Source of the DNA: Pleomorphomonas sp. NRK KF1
Lineage (GTDB): Bacteria; Pseudomonadota; Alphaproteobacteria; Rhizobiales; Pleomorphomonadaceae
Assembly: GCF_023721755.1 (NCBI RefSeq)
Contig: NZ_JAMDLH010000010.1
Span: 62,001-126,000 of the forward strand
Direction: 5' to 3'
Length of the DNA stretch: 64,000 nucleotides
Shown: in pieces, positions 33,894-47,007 of the stretch
Layout of the letters: every line of letters starts with the position of its first letter
How positions within the stretch are numbered: the first letter of the stretch is position 1
The notes under the pieces: generated by a model
Databases searched by the model: none
The model's input: the letters and a program-made list of their open reading frames with translations, nothing else
Told to the model about the DNA's origin: nothing
Program-made: the position numbers and the translations under genes

Positions 33894-33908
33894 CGGCAAA
33901 TATTGCCT
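33894..33908. promoter_or_regulatory. FlbD-type palindrome just downstream of the flgB CtrA box
   Basis: CGGCAAATATTGCCT contains GGCAA-ATA-TTGCC. It sits 10 bases after the CtrA box, where it would overlap the flgB promoter. In Caulobacter FlbD represses the class II fliF promoter from such a position. Confidence 0.5.
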
Positions 33909-34017
33909 AGGATTTTCAGGTTGCGAATCCTTGTGACGGATCGCGACTTGCAGGGCGCCGCTCCCCGAGCGGTGTAACAGGCGGCCCCATCGGCCGCCAA
34001 CTGTGGTGAGTTCTTCG

Positions 34018-34428
34018 ATGTCGATGACCGATCTTCCGGTCCTGCAGGCCCTCAAAGGCAAGCTGCGCTTCCATGAGACGCGGCAGAAGGTGCTCGCCGA
34101 GAATGTGGCCAACGCCGAGACGCCTGGCTACACCGCGCGCGACCTCAAGGCTCCCGACTTCTTCCGCATGGCGGTCGAAGGCGAGGGGGACGGGGGTGTC
34201 GCCACTGTCCTGACCAACCCGATGCACATCGCCGGGCCTCGCATCAGCAACGTTGGGCCGCTCCGGCCCGAAAAGGTCGGCGGCTACGAAGTGACGCCGG
34301 ACGGCAACGCGGTGTCGCTCGAAGACCAGATGATGAAGGTTACCGGCAATCAGATGGACTTCCAGGCCGTGACGTCGCTCTACCAGCGCAGCCTCGGCCT
34401 TCTGAAGACCGCCGTCGGCAAGAGGTGA
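34018..34428 (+). CDS. flgB: Flagellar basal-body rod protein FlgB
   Basis: A 136-residue proximal rod subunit with the motif KLRFHETRQKVLAENVANAE followed by TPGYTARDLKAPDF, and C-terminal MDFQAVTSLYQRSLGLLKTA. The start at 34018 has GGTGAG 7 bases upstream; GTG 34003 is a less likely alternative. It is the first gene of flgB-flgC-fliE-fliQ-fliR-flhB, all on the plus strand with short gaps, behind a CtrA box. Confidence 0.94.
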   Translation: MSMTDLPVLQALKGKLRFHETRQKVLAENVANAETPGYTARDLKAPDFFRMAVEGEGDGGVATVLTNPMHIAGPRISNVGPLRPEKVGGYEVTPDGNAVSLEDQMMKVTGNQMDFQAVTSLYQRSLGLLKTAVGKR

Positions 34429-34437
34429 GGTGAAGTC

Positions 34438-34848
34438 ATGGACTTTCTGAAGACGCTGATGATCTCGTCCGCCGGCCTCAAGGTGCAGACCGGTCGCATG
34501 CGTGTCATCGCCGAGAATGTCGCCAACGCCGATTCCGTGGCGTCGACGCCGGGCGGCGATCCCTACCGGCGGCAGATTCCCACCGTCACCTCCAAGTTCG
34601 ACAAGGAACTGGGCGCCGAGATGGTGCGTCTCGGACGCGTGGTGCCCGACCGCTCCGACTTCGAGCTGAAGTACGAGCCGAACAGCCCGGCGGCCGATGC
34701 TAGCGGCAACGTCAAGTACCCCAACGTGTCGCCGCTCATCGAGATGGTCGACATGCAGAGCGCCCAGCGCACCTACGAGGCCAACCTTAACGTGGTCTCG
34801 TCGACCCGCGCCATGCTCCAGAAGACCATCGACATCCTGCGCGGCTGA
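34438..34848 (+). CDS. flgC: Flagellar basal-body rod protein FlgC
   Basis: A 136-residue proximal rod subunit (RMRVIAENVANADSVASTPG, then GGDPYRRQIPTVTSK, and C-terminal IEMVDMQSAQRTYEANLNVV). The length is typical. It lies 9 bases after flgB, preceded by GAGGTGA. Confidence 0.95.
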   Translation: MDFLKTLMISSAGLKVQTGRMRVIAENVANADSVASTPGGDPYRRQIPTVTSKFDKELGAEMVRLGRVVPDRSDFELKYEPNSPAADASGNVKYPNVSPLIEMVDMQSAQRTYEANLNVVSSTRAMLQKTIDILRG

Positions 34849-34874
34849 GCGCGTAATCACGGAGGACCGTTATC

Positions 34875-35213
34875 ATGGCGCTCACCACCACCGCGCTCAA
34901 CGCAAGCAATGTGTACGGCGCCATGTCGAGGCTGGCGAATCACGGTCAGGCGGGGCAGGCTGGCGACGCGGCTGCCGGGGCCGCCGGAGCGATGTCTCCC
35001 GATTTCGGTTCCATGCTGCGCGATCAGGTGCGGGAGGTGATCGATCAGGGCAATGCCTCGGAAGCCAAGCAGGCGAGTTACATGGCCGGCAAGGGCAACA
35101 TCATCGATGTCGTCACGGCCGTGTCGGAAGCCGAGGTGGCGCTCGATACCATGGTGTCGGTGCGCGACAAGGTGATCTCGGCCTATGAGGAAATCATGCG
35201 CATGGCGATCTGA
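34875..35213 (+). CDS. fliE: Flagellar hook-basal body protein FliE
   Basis: A 112-residue protein joining the MS ring to the rod. The C-terminal helices (KGNIIDVVTAVSEAEVALDT, MVSVRDKVISAYEEIMRM) are the FliE signature; the N-terminal 40 residues are Ala/Gly-rich. GGAGG at 34861-34865 lies upstream of the ATG. Confidence 0.94.
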   Translation: MALTTTALNASNVYGAMSRLANHGQAGQAGDAAAGAAGAMSPDFGSMLRDQVREVIDQGNASEAKQASYMAGKGNIIDVVTAVSEAEVALDTMVSVRDKVISAYEEIMRMAI

Positions 35214-35239
35214 CGCCGGCGCGGTGCGGAGCGGACGGC

Positions 35240-35503
35240 ATGGGTGGCGCTGAGGTTCTCGACCTGGCCCGGACCGCCATTTGGGTGACCATCAAGATCG
35301 CGGCGCCGGTGATGCTGGCCGGCCTCGCGGTTGGCTTCGTCGTGTCGCTGTTTCAGGCGTTGACGCAGATCCAGGAACAGACGCTGGCCTTCATCCCGAA
35401 GATTCTCTCCATCTTCATCGTGCTGATGCTGGTGCTGCCGTTCATGGCCGACTCGCTCAACAGCTTTATGGTGACGCTCAGCGAATGGATCGTCCGGGGA
35501 TGA
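35240..35503 (+). CDS. fliQ: Flagellar export gate protein FliQ
   Basis: An 87-residue protein with two membrane helices (about 17-37 and 51-71), including KIAAPVMLAGLAVGFVVSLF, QALTQIQEQTLAFIPKI and FIVLMLVLPFMADSLNSFMV. The size and motifs are standard. Its stop overlaps the fliR start (ATGA at 35500-35503). Confidence 0.94.
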   Translation: MGGAEVLDLARTAIWVTIKIAAPVMLAGLAVGFVVSLFQALTQIQEQTLAFIPKILSIFIVLMLVLPFMADSLNSFMVTLSEWIVRG

Positions 35504-36264
35504 CCATCCGCATCCTTCCCGACGTGACGGTGTTGTTCCTCTTGCTGTTCGCCCGCATCGGCACGCTCTGCATGCTGATGCCCGGCATCGGCGAGCCGAC
35601 GATCTCGTCACGCGCGCGCCTGACCTTCGCGCTGCTTCTCACCGCCGTCTTCTACCCCCTCCTGTCGAGCCGGCTGCCCTCCGGGCTCGCCAACGACACG
35701 AACCGGCTGATCTTCGCGCTGATCGCCGAGGTCATCATCGGCGTCGCCATCGGCCTGACCGCCCGCCTTCTGATGAGCGTGATCCAGATTGCCGGTACGG
35801 CGATTGCCTCCGACATCGGCCTCGGCTTCGCCCAAAGCGTCGACCCCACCATGGGCCAGCAGGGCGCCATCATCTCGTCCTTCCTGTCGGTGACGGGCGT
35901 GACCATCATCTTCGCGACCGACCTGCATCATGTGGCGCTTGCCGGCATTGCCGGCAGCTACACCATGTTTCCGCCCGGCGAGCTGGTGCCTGTCAGCGAT
36001 TTCAAGGATGCCGCCATCCTGACGATCGCCGAGTCCTTCAAGACGGCCTTGCAGATCGCCGCACCCTTCATGGTGTTTGCGCTGGTCTACAACCTCGGTC
36101 TCGGCGTGCTGCAGAAGCTGATGCCGCAGTTCCAGGTCTATTTCCTGGCGATGCCGCTCACGATCATGATCGGCCTTGCCATTCTCGCCTCGCTCGTCGC
36201 CACCATTCTCGGCCTCTACCGGTCCTTCATGGAAACCGGCCTGATGCGCCTCGTTCCCACCTGA
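35500..36264 (+). CDS. fliR: Flagellar export gate protein FliR
   Basis: A 254-residue polytopic membrane protein of the export gate, translationally coupled to fliQ. Landmarks are FLLLFARIGTLCMLMPGIGE, IASDIGLGFAQSVDPTMGQQ and QIAAPFMVFALVYNLGLGVL. The frame is open upstream within fliQ, so the start is set by the overlap ATG at 35500. Confidence 0.94.
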   Translation: MTIRILPDVTVLFLLLFARIGTLCMLMPGIGEPTISSRARLTFALLLTAVFYPLLSSRLPSGLANDTNRLIFALIAEVIIGVAIGLTARLLMSVIQIAGTAIASDIGLGFAQSVDPTMGQQGAIISSFLSVTGVTIIFATDLHHVALAGIAGSYTMFPPGELVPVSDFKDAAILTIAESFKTALQIAAPFMVFALVYNLGLGVLQKLMPQFQVYFLAMPLTIMIGLAILASLVATILGLYRSFMETGLMRLVPT

Positions 36265-36274
36265 GGGCAGCGCC

Positions 36275-37351
36275 ATGGCCGGTCCGGACGACGACAGCGA
36301 CAAAACAGAAGAACCAACACAACGAAAACTCGAGCAGGCGCACGAGCAGGGCGACGTCCTCAAGAGCATGGAGGTGAGCACGTTCTTCGGGCTCGTCGCC
36401 GTGACCGCCGTCATCGGGCTCACCGGAACCGCGATGACCGGCGCGCTGCTGTCGCCCTTGCGTGGGCTTGTGGAACATGCCGCCGAGATCGCCGTCGATG
36501 GCGGCGGTCTCCGCCGGCTTTATCTCACGATCGTCGGCGGCTTTCTGCTGGCGCTGGCCTTTCCGCTGTTGCTGATGGCGCTCGGCGGCATCGCCGGCAA
36601 TCTCGCCCAGCATCGCATGGTCTTCTCGTGGAAGTCGCTGGAGCCACGGCTCGACAAGGTGTCGCCGCTTGCCGGCCTGAAGCGGATGTTCTCGCCGGAG
36701 AGCCTCGCCAACTTCGTCAAGGGGCTTCTGAAGGTGGCGGTGCTCGGCACGGTGATGACCATGGTGCTGTGGCCCGAGCGAGACCGGCTCGACGCGCTCG
36801 TCACCATCGACATCGCCCGCACGCTGTCGGTGGCGAAATCGCTGGCGCTCCGCATGCTCGGCTTCATGCTGGCGCTGATGTTCCTGATCGCCGCCGCCGA
36901 CTATTTCTGGTCGCGCTATCGCTACATGCACCGCCAGCGCATGTCGCTGCAGGAGGTCAAGGACGAGCACAAGCAGACCGAGGGCGATCCGCACGTCAAG
37001 GGCCGCATCCGCTCGCTGCGCATGCAGCGGGCTCGGCAGCGCATGATGCAGAAAGTGCCGGACGCGACGGTGGTCGTCACCAACCCGACGCATTATGCCG
37101 TGGCGCTCAAGTATGACGACACGACGCCGGCGCCGGTCTGCGTCGCCAAGGGCGTCGACGAGGTGGCGCTGCGCATCCGCGAAATGGCGAAGACCGCCGA
37201 TGTGCCAATCGTCGAAAATCCGCCGCTCGCCCGCGCGCTCTACGCCAGCGTGGACCTCGACGAGGCCATTCCCGAACAGCACTACAAGGCCGTGGCGCAA
37301 GTCGTGGGCTACGTGCTGAACCTCAAGAAGAAGCCGAGTTGGCGGTCCTGA
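36275..37351 (+). CDS. flhB: Flagellar export switch protein FlhB
   Basis: A 358-residue substrate-specificity switch. It starts DDDSDKTEEPTQRKLEQAHE and has four membrane helices in the first 210 residues. The cytosolic domain carries the autocleavage motif NPTH (in VVVTNPTHYAVALKYD) and ends in VLNLKKKP. It is the last gene of the flgB operon. FlhA is not in this window. Confidence 0.95.
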   Translation: MAGPDDDSDKTEEPTQRKLEQAHEQGDVLKSMEVSTFFGLVAVTAVIGLTGTAMTGALLSPLRGLVEHAAEIAVDGGGLRRLYLTIVGGFLLALAFPLLLMALGGIAGNLAQHRMVFSWKSLEPRLDKVSPLAGLKRMFSPESLANFVKGLLKVAVLGTVMTMVLWPERDRLDALVTIDIARTLSVAKSLALRMLGFMLALMFLIAAADYFWSRYRYMHRQRMSLQEVKDEHKQTEGDPHVKGRIRSLRMQRARQRMMQKVPDATVVVTNPTHYAVALKYDDTTPAPVCVAKGVDEVALRIREMAKTADVPIVENPPLARALYASVDLDEAIPEQHYKAVAQVVGYVLNLKKKPSWRS

Positions 37352-37538
37352 TGGTGGCAAGCGCGGCGCGGGTGGGCTTCAAAAGCTGGTATCATCGGCC
37401 CGGATCGGCGAAAAGGCGCAAGTCGGCGTTTGCCTCGTCACGGGCGATTGCTAAAGATCATGGCGTGAACAGACGATTCCCGGCCGCCGCGTCAATCCAT
37501 CCGGTGCGGCGCCGGCAGGCGGGCAGGGCGAGAGCAGC

Positions 37539-40082
37539 ATGAACGAAACCGAGCCGTCGGCACCTTCCGTCGAAACGCCGATCGTCGATCGCTCCGAGCG
37601 TGGCGGCAACGTGGGGCTGGTCATTGCGCTGGCGCTGGCGCTGGTGGCCGCCGCGGCGGTGTTCGCGGTGCTCGACCGGGCAGCGGCCGAACCCTATGTG
37701 CTCGGCCTTCTGGGCCTTCTGGCGGTGATCGGCGTCTTTTCGCTGTTCGCCATCGCCATTGGCCTCGTGCGCCTTTCCTCGCGCAACGACGGACAGGTTC
37801 AACTCGCCAAGCGCTTTCTCGACACCATGACCGACGGCGTCTGCGTCACCGACGGCGACGGCCGCATCGTCTATGCCAACGCCACCTATGGCCGGCTGAT
37901 CCGCGCCGAATCGGCCGTCGATGTCCGCACCGTCGAGCGGGTGTTTTCGGGCGACCCGGACACCGCCGACGTGATCTTCCGCCTGGCGCAAGCGTCGCGC
38001 GAAGGGCGGCGGGCGATGGAGGAGCTGCGCGTCGCCCATCCGCTCGGCCGCATCGACGGCCCGGCCCGCTGGTACCGCATCCGCGTCAGGCCGCTCACCG
38101 GCCTTTCCATGCCGCTCAACGTCTGGCAGGTGGCCGACATCACGCGCGACCGCGACGAGCAGGAGAACAGCTTCCAGGCGCTGCAGCGGGCGGTGAATTT
38201 CCTCGATCACGCGCCGGCCGGCTTCCTGTCGGCCAATGCGCTCGGCCGCGTCGTCTACATGAACGCCACGCTGACCGACTGGCTCGGCTACGACCTCACC
38301 GAGTTCGAGGCGGGCGCCATGCAGCTCAAGGAGATCGTCGTCGGCGACGGCGTGGCGCTGCTCGACGGCATTCGGGGAGCGTCCGGCGAGGTGAAGACCG
38401 GCATCGTCGACCTCGACATGGTCAAGCGCAACGGCCAGATCCTGCCGGTCCGCATCATCCACCGCGTGCCCGTAGGCAGCGACGGTGCGGTGGGCGACAG
38501 CCGCACCCTGGTCCTGAACCGTTCGCCCGGCGAGGACGTGTCGGAATCGCTGCGTGCCGCCGAGGTGCGCTTCACCCGCTTCTTCAACAACACACCGGCT
38601 GCCATCGCCTCCATCGACAAGGAGGGCCGCATCGGCCGCAACAACGCGCCGTTCATGCGGCTGTTCGGGTCTTCGGTCCGGCCGGATCCGTCGGCGCCGC
38701 GCGGCCGTCTGACCGACGTGATCGCCGAACGCGATCGCAAGGCGATCTCCGAGGCACTCGTGTCGGCGGTGAACGGGCAGGGCAACATTTCGGGCATCGA
38801 CGTGTCGCTGGCCGGCGAGGGCGACCGCTCCGCCCGCTTCTATGTGTCGACGGTCGAGGAGGGCGCCGGCGACGGCGAGGTGGCCATCGTCTACGCGCTG
38901 GAGACCACCGAGCAGCGGGCGCTGGAGGCGCAATTCGCGCAAGGGCAGAAGATGCAGGCGGTCGGCCAACTGGCCGGCGGCGTGGCGCACGACTTCAACA
39001 ATGTGCTGACCGCCATCATCGGCTTCTCCGACCTGCTGCTCAACAACCACCGGCCGACCGACCCGTCCTTCCAGGACATCATGAACATCAAGCAGAACGC
39101 CAACCGCGCCGCCGGTCTCGTCCGGCAGCTCCTGGCCTTCTCGCGCCGCCAGACGCTCAGGCCGCAGGTGCTGGTGCTGTCCGACGTCCTGGCCGAGCTG
39201 TCGAACCTCCTCAGCCGTCTTCTCGGCGAGAAGGTTCAGCTCAAGGTCAACAACGGTCGCGACGTGTGGCCGGTGATGGCCGACCTCAACCAGTTCGAGC
39301 AGGTGGTCATCAATCTCGCCGTCAACGCCCGCGACGCCATGACCAGAGCCGGCAAGCTGGAGATCCGCACCTCCAACGTCACGGCGGACGAGTGCGCCCG
39401 GTCCTATCCCTTCAAGGGCATGCCGGCCGCCGACTACGTGCATATCGAGGTGGAGGACAACGGCTCGGGCATGACGCCGGAGATCATGGAGAAGATCTTC
39501 GATCCGTTCTTCTCGACCAAGGAAGTGGGCAAGGGCACCGGTCTCGGCCTTTCCACCGTCTACGGCATCGTCAAGCAGACCGGCGGCTACATCTATCCGG
39601 TGTCGGAAGTGGGTGTCGGCACCACCTTCCACATCTTCCTGCCGCGCCATGAGGCGCCGGCCGACGCGGTGCCGAAGAAGAACGTCGAGGCGACGCCGAT
39701 CGCCGACCTCACCGGCAACGCGACGATCCTGCTTGTCGAGGACGAGGAGGCGGTGCGCGCCTTTGCCGCGCGCGCCTTGGCCTCGCGTGGCTACACCGTC
39801 CACGAGGCATCGACCGGCGCCGAGGCGCTGGAGGTCATGGCCGAGGTGAGCGGCAAGATCGATCTGGTGGTGTCCGACGTGGTGATGCCGGAGATGGACG
39901 GACCGACGCTGCTGCGCGAGCTGCGCAAGACCCAGCCCGATCTCAAGATCATCTTCGTGTCCGGTTATGCCGAGGACGCCTTCAAGAAGAACCTGCCGGA
40001 GAACGAGCAGTTCAACTTCCTGCCCAAGCCCTTCTCGCTGAAGCAGCTGGCGACGACGGTGAAGGAAACGCTGGCCGAATAA
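37539..40082 (+). CDS. cckA: Cell cycle histidine kinase CckA
   Basis: An 847-residue hybrid kinase. It has two N-terminal membrane helices (about 28-47 and 55-77) and PAS-like domains in series (about 90-460). The HisKA motif is [20 protein letters not shown] with H484, and the HATPase region carries [16 protein letters not shown] and [20 protein letters not shown]-terminal receiver domain has phospho-acceptor D780 ([13 protein letters not shown]). This order and motif set define CckA, which via ChpT phosphorylates CtrA. It sits 187 bases after flhB, and CtrA boxes precede flgB and fliL here. Confidence 0.93.
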   Translation: MNETEPSAPSVETPIVDRSERGGNVGLVIALALALVAAAAVFAVLDRAAAEPYVLGLLGLLAVIGVFSLFAIAIGLVRLSSRNDGQVQLAKRFLDTMTDGVCVTDGDGRIVYANATYGRLIRAESAVDVRTVERVFSGDPDTADVIFRLAQASREGRRAMEELRVAHPLGRIDGPARWYRIRVRPLTGLSMPLNVWQVADITRDRDEQENSFQALQRAVNFLDHAPAGFLSANALGRVVYMNATLTDWLGYDLTEFEAGAMQLKEIVVGDGVALLDGIRGASGEVKTGIVDLDMVKRNGQILPVRIIHRVPVGSDGAVGDSRTLVLNRSPGEDVSESLRAAEVRFTRFFNNTPAAIASIDKEGRIGRNNAPFMRLFGSSVRPDPSAPRGRLTDVIAERDRKAISEALVSAVNGQGNISGIDVSLAGEGDRSARFYVSTVEEGAGDGEVAIVYALETTEQRALEAQFAQGQKMQAVGQLAGGVAHDFNNVLTAIIGFSDLLLNNHRPTDPSFQDIMNIKQNANRAAGLVRQLLAFSRRQTLRPQVLVLSDVLAELSNLLSRLLGEKVQLKVNNGRDVWPVMADLNQFEQVVINLAVNARDAMTRAGKLEIRTSNVTADECARSYPFKGMPAADYVHIEVEDNGSGMTPEIMEKIFDPFFSTKEVGKGTGLGLSTVYGIVKQTGGYIYPVSEVGVGTTFHIFLPRHEAPADAVPKKNVEATPIADLTGNATILLVEDEEAVRAFAARALASRGYTVHEASTGAEALEVMAEVSGKIDLVVSDVVMPEMDGPTLLRELRKTQPDLKIIFVSGYAEDAFKKNLPENEQFNFLPKPFSLKQLATTVKETLAE

Positions 40083-40117
40083 GGTTGGCGGCGCTTCCTG
40101 CAGCAGACTGATTTCGT

Positions 40118-40139
40118 CGGGGCCGGGCGACCGGCCCCG
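40118..40139. terminator. GC hairpin between convergent cckA and psuG
   Basis: A perfect 9-base stem CGGGGCCGG / CCGGCCCCG with a GCGA loop. No good U-run follows on either strand, so terminator activity is uncertain. Confidence 0.5.
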
Positions 40140-40164
40140 AAGCGTTTGCGGTCAGGTCTTGCGA

Positions 40165-41076
40165 TCAGCCCTTCAGGGCCTTGGCAATGTCGGCGGCGAG
40201 GCGGGCGTTGTTCATGACCAGCGCGATGTTGGTCTTGAGCGACGAGCCGGCGGTGCGCTCGAACATGTCGGCGAGCAGATAGGGCGTCACCTGCTTGGCC
40301 GAGATGCCGGCGGCTTTGGCCGAGGCGAGCGATGCCGCGATGAAACCCTGCATGCGGACGGCCGGGATCTCGTCGGTCTCCGGCACCGGGTTGGCGATCA
40401 GCATGCCGCCGTCGATTCCGATCGTCTCGCGCGCCTTCTGGAAGGCGGCGATCTCGGCGGCAGAATCGAGTCGCAAGGGAGCCTTCAGGCCCGAGCCGCG
40501 CGACCAGAAGGCCGGGAACTCGTCGGTGCCATAGCCGACCACCGGAACACCCTTGGTTTCGAGAACCTCCAGCGTCTTCGGCAGGTCGAGGATGGCCTTG
40601 GCGCCGGCGGCGACGACGATCACCGACGTGCGGCCGAGCTCCTCGAGGTCGGCGGAGACGTCGAAGCTCTCCTCGGCACCCTGATGGACGCCACCGATGC
40701 CACCGGTGGCGAACACGTCGATGCCGGCGAGGCGGGCGCAGATCATCGTGGCGGCGACGGTGGTCGAGCCGGGACGGCCGGTGGCGAGCGCAAAGGCGAG
40801 GTCGGCGCGCGACAGTTTCATGACGCCGGTCATGGTGCCGAGCTTGTCGAGCGTCTCGGCGTCGAGGCCGACGCGGATCTTGCCGTCGAGCACGGCAATG
40901 GTGGCCGGCACGGCGCCGCGGCTGCGGATTTCGGTCTCGACAGCGCGGGCCGTCTCGACGTTGTCCGGATAGGGCATGCCGTGGGTGACGATGGTCGATT
41001 CAAGCGCGACGACCGGCTTGCCGGCTGCGATCGCGGCTTCGACTTCGGGCGAATAGACGAGTGGCAGGGATGCCAT
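40165..41076 (-). CDS. psuG: Pseudouridine-5'-phosphate glycosidase PsuG
   Basis: A 303-residue enzyme that splits pseudouridine 5'-phosphate into uracil and ribose 5-phosphate, completing salvage of pseudouridine. Family motifs: VALESTIVTHGMPYPDN near the N-terminus, TTVAATMICARLAGI, and FATGGIGGVHQGAEESFDVS. The ATG at 41076 has GGAGG a few bases upstream; the adjacent 41079 ATG is too close to it. The kinase providing its substrate is encoded upstream on the same strand. Confidence 0.94.
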   Translation of the reverse strand: MASLPLVYSPEVEAAIAAGKPVVALESTIVTHGMPYPDNVETARAVETEIRSRGAVPATIAVLDGKIRVGLDAETLDKLGTMTGVMKLSRADLAFALATGRPGSTTVAATMICARLAGIDVFATGGIGGVHQGAEESFDVSADLEELGRTSVIVVAAGAKAILDLPKTLEVLETKGVPVVGYGTDEFPAFWSRGSGLKAPLRLDSAAEIAAFQKARETIGIDGGMLIANPVPETDEIPAVRMQGFIAASLASAKAAGISAKQVTPYLLADMFERTAGSSLKTNIALVMNNARLAADIAKALKG

Positions 41077-41266
41077 CATGCCTCCGATTGTGGCCGCACG
41101 ACTAGGCCACGGAGCGGGCACGCGACGTCGGCGGCGAGTGATGGATCTCCGAGCCGCACTCTATACGCCAGGATGACTGCCTCGTGAAAGGGGGAAGACG
41201 CGACATCCGGCAAAAAACGGAAATCGCCCTGATCTTTCAATGGGACTTTGATAAACCTAGCTTGGT

Positions 41267-42154
41267 CTAGATCCCGGCCGTTGCCACGGCCGAGGCGACC
41301 ACATCCTCCGGCAGGCTGCGCAAGGCGCCGACGGTGGCAAGCGCGGCGCGGGCTGCTGCCATGCCCACTTCGACGGCGGCAAGCAGCGGCGCGCCCGCCG
41401 ACAGGGCCAGCAGGATGCCCGCCGTCTGTGCGTCTCCGACGCCGGTGACGTCGACTACCTCGGTCGGTCGAGGTGTCAGCTCGGTGATGCGGCCGTCATG
41501 CAGGATGGCGAGCGGCTTCGAGCCGCCGGTGATCACGGCCCGCCGCGCGCCGGCTGCCGCCAGACGTTCGGCCGCCTCGATCGGCCGGCTCACCGGATGA
41601 CCGACGAGGTGCTCCGCCGACGGGAGGTTGCAGATGAAGAGCGCGCCCGATGTGACGAGAGGCTTGAGACGCGGGGCCTTGGCTCGCGAAATGGCATCGA
41701 CCACCAGCCTGTCGCCATGAGCGTCGGCAAGACGGAGGAGTTCGCCGGGCGCGAGATTGGCGTCGGCGAAGACCAGGACGTTGTCATCGGCGTGAAGTGC
41801 AGCCGCCGGCAGCACGAAGGAATCGTAGAGGCCGAGGTCGGAGATGGCCGAGACGAGTTCGCCGGTCTCGTCGTGAATGGCAAGGTAGGTGCCTGTGCGG
41901 CCGGCCGCATCGATCCCCATCGCGCTGGTGTCGAGGCCTGCCGCGTCGAGTTCGGCGATCAGTTCCCGGCCGGCCGAGTCGTCGCCGACCACGGATATGA
42001 AGCGACAGGGCGCTCCGGCTCGCCCCAGCAACACGGCGATGTTGCGCGCCACGCCGCCCGGACGACGGGTGACGATGCCTGGGCACGAGGTCGCCGGCTC
42101 GTAGATGAGGCCGGCGCGGCCGAGTACGTCCTGATGACAGCCGCCGACCACCAT
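41267..42154 (-). CDS. psuK: PfkB-family pseudouridine kinase
   Basis: A 295-residue ribokinase-family (PfkB) carbohydrate kinase. It has [15 protein letters not shown] near the N-terminus and the PfkB catalytic signature [20 protein letters not shown] near the C-terminus. Its position next to psuG implies it phosphorylates pseudouridine to pseudouridine 5'-phosphate. The 190-base gap to psuG suggests psuG may also have its own promoter. Confidence 0.85.
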   Translation of the reverse strand: MVVGGCHQDVLGRAGLIYEPATSCPGIVTRRPGGVARNIAVLLGRAGAPCRFISVVGDDSAGRELIAELDAAGLDTSAMGIDAAGRTGTYLAIHDETGELVSAISDLGLYDSFVLPAAALHADDNVLVFADANLAPGELLRLADAHGDRLVVDAISRAKAPRLKPLVTSGALFICNLPSAEHLVGHPVSRPIEAAERLAAAGARRAVITGGSKPLAILHDGRITELTPRPTEVVDVTGVGDAQTAGILLALSAGAPLLAAVEVGMAAARAALATVGALRSLPEDVVASAVATAGI

Positions 42155-42256
42155 GAGCGGCCCGAAAGCCCCGTTTCGATTCCCCGTAGCCAGCAGTTTT
42201 CTCCCCGATTTCCGGCGTTTCGGACCAGCCGGAACACGACAGGAACGAAACCAGAC

Positions 42257-42313
42257 TTGCTTTTATGTGTCAAGGACATATATGCCGCTTGCTCTCAGGA
42301 ACAAATCGTGTAC
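42257..42313 (+). promoter_or_regulatory. recA promoter and SOS (LexA) box
   Basis: A -35-like TTGCTT (42257-42262) and a -10-like TATATG (42279-42284) are separated by 16 bases. Just downstream lies GAAC-N7-GTAC (42299-42313), one mismatch from the alphaproteobacterial LexA box GAAC-N7-GAAC. Binding there would block recA transcription. Confidence 0.55.
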
Positions 42314-42366
42314 ATTGACGGCGAGTTTGAAATCCGGGAACGGCCGTGAAATAAGGAGCGAAGCCA

Positions 42367-43452
<1,086 letters not shown>

Positions 43453-43527
43453 GATCGATGGCCCGGCCTTGCTTCCTATCCGGGCGTAAGGCCGGCGGCC
43501 ATTCGGCGCTGGACCTAGAGAGTCTTC

Positions 43528-43921
43528 ATGCAACTTCGCAATCCGGCCGGCGTTCATGCGCCGGTCGCCGCTTATAGCCACCAGATCGAAGTGTCGCCGG
43601 GTGCTCGCTGGCTGGTTCTGTCCGGCCAGATCGGACTTGGTCTCGATGGCGTGCCGCCATCCGATCCGGTGGGGCAGATCGAGGTGGCGCTCGACAATAT
43701 TCGCCGCAATCTCGAAGCGGCCGGCATGGGGGGGCGACCTCGTCAAGCTGACCTTCTAACTCGTCGGCGATATCGACGCTGACCGCCGGCGGCAGGTTTT
43801 GGATGCGTTTCTCGGCGCCCATCGGCCCTGCATGACGCTGCTTTACGTGTCGGCGCTGGCCTCGCCCGCCCTCAAGGTGGAGATCGACGCCTGGGCGGCG
43901 CGCGAGGCTCCGGAAGGCTGA
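43528..43921 (+). pseudogene. RidA family protein, disrupted by a frameshift and a nonsense codon
   Basis: The frame from ATG 43528 reads like a RidA/YjgF protein (QLRNPAGVHAPVAAYSHQIE, VSPGARWLVLSGQIG, then PVGQIEVALDNIRRNLEAAG). At a run of seven G (43728-43734) the homology moves to another frame: GDLVKLTF, then VGDIDADRRRQVLDAF, MTLLYVSALASPALKVEIDA. This continues to a stop at 43919-43921. Removing one G restores the frame, but a TAA at 43757-43759 then replaces the expected Tyr codon before LVGD. Two lesions make a sequencing error an unlikely full explanation. RidA proteins deaminate reactive enamines and imines. Confidence 0.8.
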
Positions 43922-44270
43922 GGGTCCCGACGGCTGGAGCGCCGCGCACGGCGGCGGAATATCCTTGCGGTCTGCGGACCGCCGCCGCTGGACAGGCGCA
44001 TGGCCGGCGGCTAAATAACGCTTTGCCTTGCTTGGAACCGATGACGTCGGAGCCGGTCTGGCCTGCGCGTCCTTCCCTCCGAAAGGTTGCCGTCACGAGG
44101 CGCCATACGGATTGCCGAGACGACCCCCGCCGGCCGGTCCCTTTTTCGCTGTCGCTCGATGCAGGGCATTGGTTGCGGGAGCGTGCGAGCGGCTCGCGGG
44201 AAATGGGGTTCGGGCGGATCGACTGCGCGTGTCGCGCGGGCGCCGCCCCAGCGCAGGCAGGCGGATCGTC
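43922..44270. other. Intergenic region before alaS
   Basis: About 350 bases without a gene. The first 70 bases can form alternative GC hairpins: GGCGGCGG (43950-43957) with CCGCCGCC (43979-43986), or GCGGTC (43967) with GACCGC (43977). No U-run follows. The alaS promoter must lie here, but no clear elements stand out. The frame of alaS is open through most of this region without a family match. Confidence 0.4.
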
Positions 44271-46925
<2,655 letters not shown>

Positions 46926-46950
46926 ACCGGGTTGATCGTCAGGCAGAAAA

Positions 46951-46986
46951 AAACGCCCGTCCGAGCGGAGGCTCGGGCGGGCGTTT
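46951..46986. terminator. Bidirectional terminator between alaS and padR
   Basis: A 16-base stem AAACGCCCGTCCGAGC / GCTCGGGCGGGCGTTT (46951-46966 with 46971-46986, one wobble) with a GGAG loop. A-run on the left and T-run on the right fit termination from both genes. Confidence 0.88.
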
Positions 46987-47007
46987 GCTTTGCGAAAGGA
47001 CGCCGCC

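Larger units (their letters stand above)
33621..34017. other. Divergent fliO/flgB control region
   Basis: About 400 bases without a gene. It holds a perfect CtrA box (33870), an FlbD-type palindrome (33894) and a weak minus-strand sigma-54-like element TGGGCTTATGGTTGC (33796-33782; 7 of 11 positions). The weak element is centred about 112 bases from the palindrome. It may serve fliO but is not called as a separate promoter. Confidence 0.5.

Noticed and set aside
43950-43990. GC hairpins after the ridA pseudogene as a terminator
   Set aside because: No U-rich stretch follows on either strand, and the alternative foldings compete; kept only as a note on the intergenic region.
44028-44270. N-terminal extension of alaS by 81 codons
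   Set aside because: The frame is open but the sequence is Arg/Pro-rich and unlike AlaS; the conserved start is ATG 44271.
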